This document shows, piece by piece, positions 26,898 through 34,855 of a stretch of 64,000 nucleotides of DNA. The notes below the pieces were generated by a model. It was not told the DNA's origin, did no database searches, and was given only the letters and a program-made list of their open reading frames with translations. The first letter of the stretch is position 1. Each line of letters opens with the position of its first letter. This DNA is from Lysobacter sp. A03. Lineage in GTDB: Bacteria; Pseudomonadota; Gammaproteobacteria; Xanthomonadales; Xanthomonadaceae. The stretch spans positions 1 to 64,000 of the forward strand of contig NZ_JXSS01000045.1 in assembly GCF_000855665.1 (NCBI RefSeq), in the 5' to 3' direction. The position numbers were made by a program, and so were the translations under genes.

Positions 26898-28244
26898 TTA
26901 CTCAGCGGCGGGAAAGAGCGGCAGCGACCACCATTTCTCCGGGCCGTCCGCGTACAGCTGCAGCGCAACCGTCAGCCCATCGTCTCCAAAGCGGAGCTCG
27001 CGGATTCCGCGTCGGTGCTGCTGCCAGTGGGCCTTCAGCTGCGGCTCAAGTGGCTCATCGAGACTGGCGTTGCTGCGAAGCCACAGCAGCGCACCCATCA
27101 ACTCAAGTCGCGCAGCGTGGTCCTGCGCCTTCCATTGATAGTGGTAGTAGGCCGGAAAGGCGATATCGGCAAGCAAGCAGCCAGTCGGGTTGGCGACGCA
27201 TTCGAGACGCCAGAGACTTTTGCGGTTTTGTCCAGGGTCCACGCGGACGTCTTTTTCCAGGGCGCTCGCAGTCGTGTCCGAGCACGCCCACGAGTGGCCT
27301 TCTGCCAGGATCGCCAACGACTTGTCCGGATCCCAGACCAGTGTCCTGGGCGAAGGATCCGGGATCTTGCTCGTTATTGCCTCCGGGTCAGTGACCAACT
27401 GACGGATATGATGCCTCGTGAACGAGAACTCGCCACGCATGGCTTCGCATACCGAGGCATCTGCAACTGCAGGCGGGGCGAATGCTGCGGCACACGATGC
27501 CGGCAGCGCATGGGAGGCAGGGAGTTCCCCAAGCATTCGCGCCAGCAACCGGATGTATCTCTCGGTGTAGCCAGTGCCAACGCTGCGCATCAGGAACAAG
27601 TCCGAACTGGCGCCCAGTCGCCGCCATGCCTGCGCGCCATCGCATGCACCGGTCAGGGCGTCGTCGAAATTTCCGCGAGAAAACTCCCATGCGACCCGCG
27701 TCAGGTCATAGCCGGCGTATTGAACCGGCGCATAAGCGGCCTGGGTGGGATCGCCGTGCGGACTGCGGTGATACCCGTAGCTCTGCAGGGCCACGACACG
27801 GTCCAGCAGTGCCCGGTTCCGCTCGATCAGACCGTCATAGGCTTCCGGGTCCGCACGAACCTTGTCCACACAATCGGTATCGCTACCGTTGCAGAACAGC
27901 TGCACGTCCTCGCTGGACGGCTTCTGGTGGTGAAACCCGGCAAGGGCAGCGCGAGAAGGTGACACAAACGTGCCATCTCCGTTTGGCGAGGGCACCAGGG
28001 TCGGCTGGGCATAATCGGCTTCCGCCACGGCTTGAAGCTGGTCCCGTGGCACGTCGTAGTCGAGAAGCCAGATCGCCGGAAAGGCATTTTCGCCCGGCGG
28101 CAACGGCGACCTGTTCTGCATCAGTGCCAGAGCCGCGGTTTGCGTCGCTGAGGGTTCCCGATAGCGCGATAACAGCCAGAGGACCACGACAATCGCCAAC
28201 GAGAACAACAATATCCAAGCCAGCCACTTCAGAACTCTTCGCAT
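26898..28244 (-). CDS. Membrane-anchored protein of unknown function
   Basis: I do not recognise this 448-residue protein. Start ATG 28244 has AGGGAG 8 bases upstream; the longer frame would need TTG. One membrane helix near the N terminus (VLKWLAWILLFSLAIVVVLW) anchors it, and about 420 residues probably face the periplasm. The soluble part is helix-rich, with paired cysteines (FCNGSDTDC, ACDGAQ, PASCAAAF, EGHSWACSD, CVANPTGC) that may form disulfides. An FPAYYHYQWKAQDHAARLELMGALLWL segment, with its conspicuous aromatic start, lies near 375-400. It forms a single unit between fadE and the GST gene. Confidence 0.65.
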   Translation of the reverse strand: MRRVLKWLAWILLFSLAIVVVLWLLSRYREPSATQTAALALMQNRSPLPPGENAFPAIWLLDYDVPRDQLQAVAEADYAQPTLVPSPNGDGTFVSPSRAALAGFHHQKPSSEDVQLFCNGSDTDCVDKVRADPEAYDGLIERNRALLDRVVALQSYGYHRSPHGDPTQAAYAPVQYAGYDLTRVAWEFSRGNFDDALTGACDGAQAWRRLGASSDLFLMRSVGTGYTERYIRLLARMLGELPASHALPASCAAAFAPPAVADASVCEAMRGEFSFTRHHIRQLVTDPEAITSKIPDPSPRTLVWDPDKSLAILAEGHSWACSDTTASALEKDVRVDPGQNRKSLWRLECVANPTGCLLADIAFPAYYHYQWKAQDHAARLELMGALLWLRSNASLDEPLEPQLKAHWQQHRRGIRELRFGDDGLTVALQLYADGPEKWWSLPLFPAAE

Positions 28245-28367
28245 CTGATCGCTCCCTGATCGAAATTTCAACTTGCGCCCGCCGCAGAATGCCTGGCTGA
28301 CCTCAAAAGCACCACGCTCGCGTGACCACGCGAGTTTCTCTGCCCGCTATTTCTGTGCGCCCTGACG

Positions 28368-29072
28368 CTATTCAGCCGTGGGAATTTGAAGTCCGCGCTG
28401 TACAGCGGGACGGGCCAACCCACGTTGCAGCCACTCCTGCACATGAGCGAAGCCAGCATAGCCCGTGAGTTTTCCGGCGCCGTAGAACTCAACCAGACTG
28501 TTGACCCACCCCAGCGTGGCGATGTCGGCGATGGTGTAGTCATCTCCCATCAGCCAAGAGCGGCCGTCCAGACGCGCATCCAGTACGCCAAGCAAGCGCC
28601 GGGATTCCGCCACGTAGCGCTGCAGGGGACGAGGATCTTCGACGTCCTTGCCAGCGAATTTATGGAAGTAACCGAGCTGGCCGAACATCGGGCCGATCGA
28701 CCCGACCTGGAAAAATACCCACTGGATCGTCTGCCAGCGCAGCGCGGGATCAGCGGGCAGGAAGCGGCCGCTCTTCGCGGCCAGGTACATCAGGATGGCG
28801 CCGGACTCGAACAGGCCAAGTGGTTTGCCGCCGGGACCGTCGGGGTCAATGATCGCAGGAATCTTGCCGTTGGGATTGAGCGAGAGGAACTCAGGCGTAT
28901 GGCTTTCGTTGCTTGTGATGTCGACCAGGTGGACTTCGTAATCCAGCCCGGTTTCTTCCAGCATGATGGAGGCCTTGACCCCATTGGGCGTCGCCATGGA
29001 ATAGAGCTGGATCCGCTCGGGGTGGTGCGCCGGCCAGCGCGTCGTGATCGGGAAGTCGGATAGCTCTGCCAT
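28368..29072 (-). CDS. Glutathione S-transferase, nu class (YghU/YfcG-like)
   Basis: This 234-residue protein begins FPITTRWPAHHPERIQLYS and then shows ATPNGVKASIMLEE, the Thr-Pro-Asn-Gly active-site loop of nu-class GSTs. The glutathione-binding NPNGKIPAI and FESGAILMYLA motifs follow, then a helical C-terminal domain (MGDDYTIADIATLGW). E. coli YghU and YfcG are disulfide-bond reductases and organic-hydroperoxide peroxidases rather than classical conjugating GSTs. The same is likely here. Start ATG 29072 fits the family. Confidence 0.9.
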   Translation of the reverse strand: MAELSDFPITTRWPAHHPERIQLYSMATPNGVKASIMLEETGLDYEVHLVDITSNESHTPEFLSLNPNGKIPAIIDPDGPGGKPLGLFESGAILMYLAAKSGRFLPADPALRWQTIQWVFFQVGSIGPMFGQLGYFHKFAGKDVEDPRPLQRYVAESRRLLGVLDARLDGRSWLMGDDYTIADIATLGWVNSLVEFYGAGKLTGYAGFAHVQEWLQRGLARPAVQRGLQIPTAE

Positions 29073-29141
29073 GGCACCGTCGCCTCGAGTCGAAAGACAG
29101 ACGATGGTAACCCCGACTGATTGCTCAGCCCCGAAGCTCCG

Positions 29142-30443
29142 CTAGTCTGTCTCGTCCTCCAGCATGCGCAGCTCGCGTTGCGGCAGCGGCCGGGTGATCC
29201 CATGGGCCTTGAACGCCCGCCAGATCGCCAGGTTGATGTCGGAGCGGACGTTGTTGATTCCCTGCTCAGGCGACGTGACCCAGACGCGCAGATCGAGGTC
29301 GATGCCGTTCTCCCCGAAACCCAGCAGGCGCGAGACGGGCGCAGGGTCGGTGAGCACGCGATCCTGGCCGTTGGCCGACTCTTCCAGCAGCTTCATCGCC
29401 AGTTCCGGATCATCGGCATAGCTGATCTGGATCGGCAGTTTCAGCCGGATGCTCTCGCCGCCGTAGCTCCAGTTGATCACCGGATTGATGATCAGGTTCT
29501 CGTTGGGCATCAGGGTGTCCACGCCGTCGCGGTCGCGGATCACGATGTAGCGCGAGCGCAATTCGTGCACCCAGCCGTAGCGGGTGCCGGACTGGTCCTC
29601 CACCGTGATCACGTTGCCGGGCTTGATCGAGCCATCCACCAGCAGGATGAAGCCGGAGATGAAATTGCTGACGATCCGCTGCAGGCCCAGTCCGATTCCC
29701 AAACCGAGCGTACCGCCGATGACGGCCAGCGCCGCCAGGTTGACCCCCAGCACCTGCAACGCGATCACCGTGCCGAAGATCAACAGGAGCAGCTTGATGA
29801 CCTTGTTGATGCCGACCTGCGCGCTGGGCGACAGATGCTGCGAATCCCGGACCTTTCGTTCCAGCAGGCGCGAGATCCACAGGCTCAGCACCATCACCAG
29901 CGCCGCGACTCCTATCGCGCGCAGCACCAGCAAGGCGGACACACGCGTGGTACCGATCGTCACCGCCGCGGAATCCAGCGCCGCCAATACATTGGGAAGC
30001 CAGTTGACCAGGTGCAGCGCGACGCCGACCCAGACGATCGCGACGATGAAATTCTCCGAGGCGGACAACAGCGAGCCCGGCTTCAGCGCTCCCGAAAGCA
30101 GATACACCGCCAGCCGCACCAGCAGCAGCGCGACGGACAGGCTGAGCGCTACCCACAGCAGGGCATGGCGGAGCTGCAACTGGCTGAACACGCCCCACTC
30201 CACCACCAGCACGAGCGAAAGCGCAGCCGGGAACGCCAGGCGCCGGCTGGCCGCCAGGGCCACCAGGCCGGCACGCGTGTGATCGCCGGTCTTCAGGTAG
30301 CCGCGCAACCAGGCGTCATAGCGCCGGTCAACCACCCAGGCCAGGACCATCGCCGCAACGACCGCCATCGCCTGCCACCAAAGCCCGGGATGCGACAGGG
30401 CATCGATCCAGGTCGGGATGTGCTTGTTCAACCAGTCACTCAT
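29142..30443 (-). CDS. Mechanosensitive channel of the MscS family, multi-helix type
   Basis: Start ATG 30443 (MSDWLNKH) gives 433 residues; the upstream frame extension looks non-coding. Several membrane helices (about 20-40, 65-85, 88-112, 130-150, 168-190) precede the MscS pore region. The pore helix GLGIGLGLQRIVSNFISG is typical, followed by the beta domain (SIKPGNVITVED, MPNENLIINPVINWS) and the C-terminal alpha/beta domain. With five or more helices it is larger than E. coli MscS and closer to YbdG/YnaI-like channels. It should release solutes on osmotic downshift. It is divergent from the DUF3348 operon. Confidence 0.92.
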   Translation of the reverse strand: MSDWLNKHIPTWIDALSHPGLWWQAMAVVAAMVLAWVVDRRYDAWLRGYLKTGDHTRAGLVALAASRRLAFPAALSLVLVVEWGVFSQLQLRHALLWVALSLSVALLLVRLAVYLLSGALKPGSLLSASENFIVAIVWVGVALHLVNWLPNVLAALDSAAVTIGTTRVSALLVLRAIGVAALVMVLSLWISRLLERKVRDSQHLSPSAQVGINKVIKLLLLIFGTVIALQVLGVNLAALAVIGGTLGLGIGLGLQRIVSNFISGFILLVDGSIKPGNVITVEDQSGTRYGWVHELRSRYIVIRDRDGVDTLMPNENLIINPVINWSYGGESIRLKLPIQISYADDPELAMKLLEESANGQDRVLTDPAPVSRLLGFGENGIDLDLRVWVTSPEQGINNVRSDINLAIWRAFKAHGITRPLPQRELRMLEDETD

Positions 30444-30600
30444 CGGCGCATCTGGTGCAACGGAGGTCCGCCGAGCATACAAGCTGCAGAATCCACATCC
30501 CGTCATCCCGCTGCGCCTGACGTAGCGTCCCGACAGCTTCGGTGCATGGGGGTGCTTTGGGTGTATCGCGTGTAAAATTGCCGGTTTTCCGCGACTTACG

Positions 30601-31335
30601 ATGCCCACGCCACCTCAAAGGACTCCGATCCAGGGCCCCGCGTTCATTCGCCTGCTGGCCAGTCTCACGAGCGCACCCCTCGCAGCGGGCGACGCATCGC
30701 TTTCCGGGCACCTCAGCGAGTGGCTGGACTGGACCCGCGCGGTGGCGCTGTCCAAGGCGCTGGATGCCCGCCTGTCCGCCAACGACGTCGCCCCTTCGGC
30801 TTTCACTGGTGGGGCTGCTCCTGAGGAATGCGCGCGGGTTCGCGCGGTCCTGGTCAAAGCCATCCATGCGATGGCCGAGCCCGGCTGGACACCTCAACGG
30901 AACGCCGTGTCCGCCCCCAAGGATGATCCGCTCGCACCGGTTGAATTCCCTCAATTCCGTGAGCGTTACCGCGACCTGCAACAGTCGATGCAGGCCGAAG
31001 TCGGACGGCTGCGTGGTCACCTGCGTGACCTGCTCGCGGCCGGATCTGTCGACATGGCGCGGCTGGCCGAGGTGGACGCGGTGATGGAAATGACCCTGAC
31101 CCCGCGCGAGCATGCACTGCTGGGGTCGGTTCCGGCGTTGCTGGGAGAGCACTTTGAACGCCTGCGCGACGCAGCCTTGGACTCGCGCGATCCGCCCCAC
31201 CCATCGACCCCGACTCCGGAAGACGCTCCCTGGCTGGACCGCTTCCGCCATGACATGGGCGACGTCCTGCTTGCCGAGCTCGACATCCGTTTTCAACCCG
31301 TCGAAGGGCTGCTGACCGTCCTTCGCAACCAATAG
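30601..31335 (+). CDS. DUF3348 family protein, first gene of motor-like cassette
   Basis: This 244-residue cytoplasmic protein has no signal peptide or membrane helix. It resembles the DUF3348 family: an N-terminal FIRLLASLTS segment, a central helical region with FRERYRDLQQSMQAEVGRLRGHLRD, and a C-terminal LDRFRHDMGDVLLAELDIRFQPVEGLL stretch. It is nearly all helical. No function is known. It lies 9 bases before the MotA-like DUF802 gene, and the four genes to 34773 read as one unit, so it is probably a cytoplasmic partner of that membrane complex. A TAAAAT -10-like box sits at 30573, without a clear -35. Confidence 0.8.
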   Translation: MPTPPQRTPIQGPAFIRLLASLTSAPLAAGDASLSGHLSEWLDWTRAVALSKALDARLSANDVAPSAFTGGAAPEECARVRAVLVKAIHAMAEPGWTPQRNAVSAPKDDPLAPVEFPQFRERYRDLQQSMQAEVGRLRGHLRDLLAAGSVDMARLAEVDAVMEMTLTPREHALLGSVPALLGEHFERLRDAALDSRDPPHPSTPTPEDAPWLDRFRHDMGDVLLAELDIRFQPVEGLLTVLRNQ

Positions 31336-31344
31336 CTGGATCAA

Positions 31345-33447
31345 ATGCACAAAAACGCCCTCTACGTCGTCATCTTCCTGGTGGGCCTGATCGCCGTGAC
31401 ATGGATCGGCGGGGGCTACGTCGGGTCCAACCTCCCTGCGCTCGCCGTCACCTCGGTGATCGGCGCGTTCTACGTCGCCGGCGCGCTGGAGCTGCATCGC
31501 TACCGGCACGCCACCGTCACATTGATGGCCGCCACGGACGATGCCGAGGCCGCGTTGTCCGACCTCGGCGGCTGGCTGCAGCGGTTGCACCCCAGTCTGC
31601 GCAATGCAGTACGCCTGCGCGTGGAAGGTGAGCGCGTCGCGCTGCCGGCACCGGCGCTGACCCCGTATCTGGTTGGTCTGCTGGTGCTGCTGGGCATGCT
31701 CGGGACCTTGCTGGGAATGATGGCGACGCTGCGCGGTACCGGATTGGCGCTGGAGAGCGCGACCGATCTGGAGGCCATTCGCGGGTCGTTGGGCGCACCC
31801 GTCAGCGGCCTGGCGTTTGCCTTCGGCACCTCGATCGCGGGTGTTGCCGCGTCCTCCATGTTGGGTCTGCTGTCTGCGCTGTGCCGCCGCGAACGGGTCA
31901 ACACGGTGCAGCAGCTCGACTTGCAGCTGGCGAGCACGCTGCGTCCCTACTCGCACGCCCACCAGCGCGAGGAGGCGTTCCGCCTGCTGCAACAGCAAAC
32001 GAGCCTGATGCCGACGCTGATCGAGCGCCTGGCCACTTTGAGCACCAACCTGCAGCAGTTGCAGGAATCCAGCGGCGAACGCCTGTCGGCCAGTCAGGAG
32101 GAGTTCCACAGCCGTGCCGAAGCCCATCACGCGCTGTTGGTGGCGAATCTGGAGCAGTCGCTGAAAGCCGGCTTCGAGGCAAATGCCCGCAGCATCGGCG
32201 GTGTGCTGTCGCCGATGGTGGAAAGCACGATGGCAGGCATCGCGCAAGCAAATGCGGCGCTGCAGGCGTCGCTCACCGACGCGGTGCAGCTGCAACTGGA
32301 CGGCGTCTCGGCCAGCCTGCATTCGGCGACCGCCGCTGCCGCCGACACATGGCAGGCTGCCGCCGCCGGTCAGGAACGCGCCAACGACGGCCTTGTGCAT
32401 GCGCTGCAGGGCTCGCTGGAGCAGTTCACGGCGGGATTCGAGCAACAGACCAGCGCCTTGCTCGAGAACGTTTCCGCGCGACTGGACCGGACCGCCGAGC
32501 GAAGCGCCGTCGCCTGGGACACGGCAATGTCGCGCCAGCAATCGCTCACCGAGCAGCTCGCGGCGAGCAACCAGCAGGCCATGGCCGACGCCGCGGCCAC
32601 TCATGACAAACGTGCAGGAGCGCTGATCGAGGCAATGCGCAAAGCCCAGGACGACTCCCAGACAGCGCTGGAATCCCGCGACCAGCAGCGCCTGTCGCAG
32701 TGGGCGGACGCGCTCTCCGCCGTTACGGACACGCTGGAGAATCGCTGGCGCGAAAGCAGCGAGCACGCGGCAAACCGGCAGAAGGACATCTGCGACACCC
32801 TGGGCCGCATCGCCGCACAGATCGCGGACGATTCGCAGGCGCAGGCGAAGGAGACGATTGCCGAAGTGGCGCGCCTGATGCAGACCGCCGCCGAGGCCCC
32901 GCGGGCGGCGGCCGAGGTCATTGGCGAACTTCGCCAGAGCCTTTCCGACAGTGTCGTACGCGACAACGCCATGCTCGCGGAGCGCAACCAGCTGCTGGCG
33001 ACACTGGAAACGCTGCTGGACGCCGTCAACCACGCCTCGACCGAGCAACGCACTTCGGTGGATGCGCTGGTCAGCACGTCGGCCGGTCTACTGGAACGCG
33101 TCGGCAACCGTTTCAGCGAGCAGGTCGATGCCCAGGCCGGGACGCTCGGCGCCGCCGCGGCCCACGTCAGCGGCGGCGCCGTCGAGGTTGCGAGTCTGGC
33201 CGAGGTGCTGGGCGCGGTGGTCGAGCGATTTGCTTCCGCAACCGACGCGCTGGGCGAGCGCCTGGAGAAGATCGAGTCCGCGCTGGAGATCTCATTGACC
33301 CGCAGCGACGAGCAACTGGCCTATTACGTGGCGCAGGCACGGGAGGTGATCGACCTGAGCATGCTCTCGCAAAAGCAGATCATCGGTGAACTTCAGCAGC
33401 TCGCGGGCAACCGCCGCACTCCCGCTCAGGGCAAGACTCCCGCATGA
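31345..33447 (+). CDS. DUF802 protein: MotA/ExbB/ZorA-like membrane subunit with long tail
   Basis: This 700-residue protein has four predicted membrane helices (about 5-23, 31-50, 106-126, 152-179). Helices 3 and 4 carry LGMLGTLLGMMATLRG and SGLAFAFGTSIAGVAAS, which match the MotA/TolQ/ExbB/ZorA proton-channel fold including the pore-lining Thr/Ser positions. The remaining 520 residues are almost entirely Ala/Glu/Gln/Arg-rich helix with heptad character and end in the DUF802 region (ASTEQRTSVDALVSTSAGLLERV, then YYVAQAREVIDLSMLSQKQIIGEL). A short loop and a giant cytoplasmic tail is the ZorA layout rather than the MotA one. The stop overlaps the OmpA gene (ATGA). The function is inferred. 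Confidence 0.8.
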   Translation: MHKNALYVVIFLVGLIAVTWIGGGYVGSNLPALAVTSVIGAFYVAGALELHRYRHATVTLMAATDDAEAALSDLGGWLQRLHPSLRNAVRLRVEGERVALPAPALTPYLVGLLVLLGMLGTLLGMMATLRGTGLALESATDLEAIRGSLGAPVSGLAFAFGTSIAGVAASSMLGLLSALCRRERVNTVQQLDLQLASTLRPYSHAHQREEAFRLLQQQTSLMPTLIERLATLSTNLQQLQESSGERLSASQEEFHSRAEAHHALLVANLEQSLKAGFEANARSIGGVLSPMVESTMAGIAQANAALQASLTDAVQLQLDGVSASLHSATAAAADTWQAAAAGQERANDGLVHALQGSLEQFTAGFEQQTSALLENVSARLDRTAERSAVAWDTAMSRQQSLTEQLAASNQQAMADAAATHDKRAGALIEAMRKAQDDSQTALESRDQQRLSQWADALSAVTDTLENRWRESSEHAANRQKDICDTLGRIAAQIADDSQAQAKETIAEVARLMQTAAEAPRAAAEVIGELRQSLSDSVVRDNAMLAERNQLLATLETLLDAVNHASTEQRTSVDALVSTSAGLLERVGNRFSEQVDAQAGTLGAAAAHVSGGAVEVASLAEVLGAVVERFASATDALGERLEKIESALEISLTRSDEQLAYYVAQAREVIDLSMLSQKQIIGELQQLAGNRRTPAQGKTPA

Positions 33448-34091
33448 GCGACGAGATCGAGCTCGATACCGAGTCCACCGCAACCACCTGGGCGGCTTTC
33501 GGCGACCTGATGTCGGTGTTGCTCGGTGCGTTCGTGCTCATCCTTGCCGGCGTGATCGCGATGCAGGTACAGCTCTCCAACCAGCTCGATGAAACCGTCA
33601 AGCAACGCGAGGCCGAGGCAGTCCGGCTGAAAACGCTGGAACAGGCACTCGCCGGTCCGCTTGCCGGCGGCCGGGTGACCGTGATCAACGGCCGCATCGG
33701 GATCAGCGGCAGCGTGCTGTTTGCGCTCAATTCCGACCGCTTGCAGCCGGAGGGCCGCGACCTGTTGCACAGCCTGGCTGCACCGCTGTCGGAATACCTG
33801 CAATCGCGCGACGAGCTGCTCATGGTCAGCGGCTTCACCGACGACCGGCCAGTGCTGGACAGCAACCTGCGTTTCGCCGACAACCTGGAGCTGTCCGCAG
33901 CGCGCGCAATGACGGTTACCCGCAGCCTGATTGCCGCCGGCGTGCCCTCGCGATCGGTATTTGCCGCCGCGTTCGGCGCGGAGCAGCCGGTAAGTTCCAA
34001 CGACGATGAGGCCGGGCGCGCAAAGAACCGGCGCGTGGAAATCGCACCGATCCCGAAGCCCCAAAACGACGCGGCCACGGATGCCGGCTGA
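33444..34091 (+). CDS. OmpA-family MotB/ZorB-like stator partner
   Basis: This 215-residue protein has a short cytoplasmic start, one membrane helix (about 17-40) reading AAFGDLMSVLLGAFVLIL, and a periplasmic OmpA peptidoglycan-binding domain (about 75-205). Asp21 in GDLMS matches the proton-carrying Asp of MotB, ExbD, TolR and ZorB. The OmpA domain has FTDDRPV, LSAARAMTVTRSLIAAGVP and the peptidoglycan-binding NRRVE. There is no signal peptide, as expected for a stator. The ATGA overlap with the MotA-like gene supports a fixed ratio complex. The two together should form an ion-conducting, wall-anchored motor unit. Confidence 0.85.
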   Translation: MSDEIELDTESTATTWAAFGDLMSVLLGAFVLILAGVIAMQVQLSNQLDETVKQREAEAVRLKTLEQALAGPLAGGRVTVINGRIGISGSVLFALNSDRLQPEGRDLLHSLAAPLSEYLQSRDELLMVSGFTDDRPVLDSNLRFADNLELSAARAMTVTRSLIAAGVPSRSVFAAAFGAEQPVSSNDDEAGRAKNRRVEIAPIPKPQNDAATDAG

Positions 34092-34773
34092 CGCTTCCCG
34101 GCCGGCGGCCCGGCCCGAGCCGCTGCAGGACGAACGCGCGCAACACGCCAACCGTGTGCGCGACGCGTTGATCGCGGCAATGCAGCGCCGATTGGACTTC
34201 GCCGACGCAGCGGTCGCACCATTGATTCAGGCCCGGCTCGATGAACTGGTGCAGTCCCGGCCGGCCGAGGCGGATGCCACTCCTGCGACGCACGCCGGCT
34301 CGCCGACCACCGCCGACCGTTCGCGACGCGCCTTGCGGGGGCTGTCGGAGTACATACAGGCAAACAAGCCAGCCGGCCACCCAGCCACCTCGACAGATAA
34401 GGAAAGCGGCGCGGATTCGCCTTCGACCGTGCTGGAAGAATTCCGCCAACTCTGGGACCGCATCCGCACCGACAGCCAGTTGCGTGCGGCACTGGCGCCC
34501 ATCCCGGATGACGCCGGACCGCTCCACTCCAGCGCCCTGCTTCATCGCGCGCTGCGGCTGATGGGCGATACCTCGCCCGGTTACCTGCAGCACTTCATCG
34601 CCTACGCCGACGCGCTGGCATGGATGGAGCGCCTGCAGCAGGCGGGCCTGTTCGACGCCGCTGCCGGCAACCCAGGTGCGGGCGGGTCGGCGAAACCCCG
34701 CGCACGCAAGCGCGCGAAGGTAAAACAAACCGCAGTGAAGCCGCCCATCGGTAAAGTGCCAGGCGGCGGTTAA
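34081..34773 (+). CDS. DUF2894 family protein, last gene of motor-like cassette
   Basis: Start ATG 34081 overlaps the OmpA gene by 11 bases and gives 230 residues. It is a cytoplasmic protein: helical N-terminal third (QHANRVRDALIAAMQRRLDFADAAV), a flexible Pro/Ala/Thr middle, and a conserved core LEEFRQLWDRIRTDSQLRAAL followed by LMGDTSPGYLQHFIAYADALAWMERL, typical of DUF2894. The C-terminal tail is highly basic (ARKRAKVKQTAVKPP), which could bind nucleic acid or acidic partners. Function is unknown. It belongs with DUF3348, DUF802 and the OmpA gene by strict coupling. Confidence 0.78.
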   Translation: MPADASRPAARPEPLQDERAQHANRVRDALIAAMQRRLDFADAAVAPLIQARLDELVQSRPAEADATPATHAGSPTTADRSRRALRGLSEYIQANKPAGHPATSTDKESGADSPSTVLEEFRQLWDRIRTDSQLRAALAPIPDDAGPLHSSALLHRALRLMGDTSPGYLQHFIAYADALAWMERLQQAGLFDAAAGNPGAGGSAKPRARKRAKVKQTAVKPPIGKVPGGG

Positions 34774-34855
34774 GGGTTTCCCCCAATGGCGGCTCAGGGA
34801 GTGCGAACGCTAGATTCAGCGGAGCAATGCCCCGCTCACATTCCAGCGTGCCGCC

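Noticed and set aside
30436-33048. Long open frame on the minus strand across the DUF3348 and DUF802 genes
   Set aside because: Shadow of strongly biased codons; the product has no recognisable fold, and the plus-strand genes overlap and match known families.
31345-34091. Flagellar motor MotA/MotB or a TonB/Tol energiser
   Set aside because: The tail of about 520 residues, the DUF802 end and the DUF3348/DUF2894 neighbours do not fit MotAB, ExbBD or TolQR; no flagellar, tonB or tol genes are adjacent.
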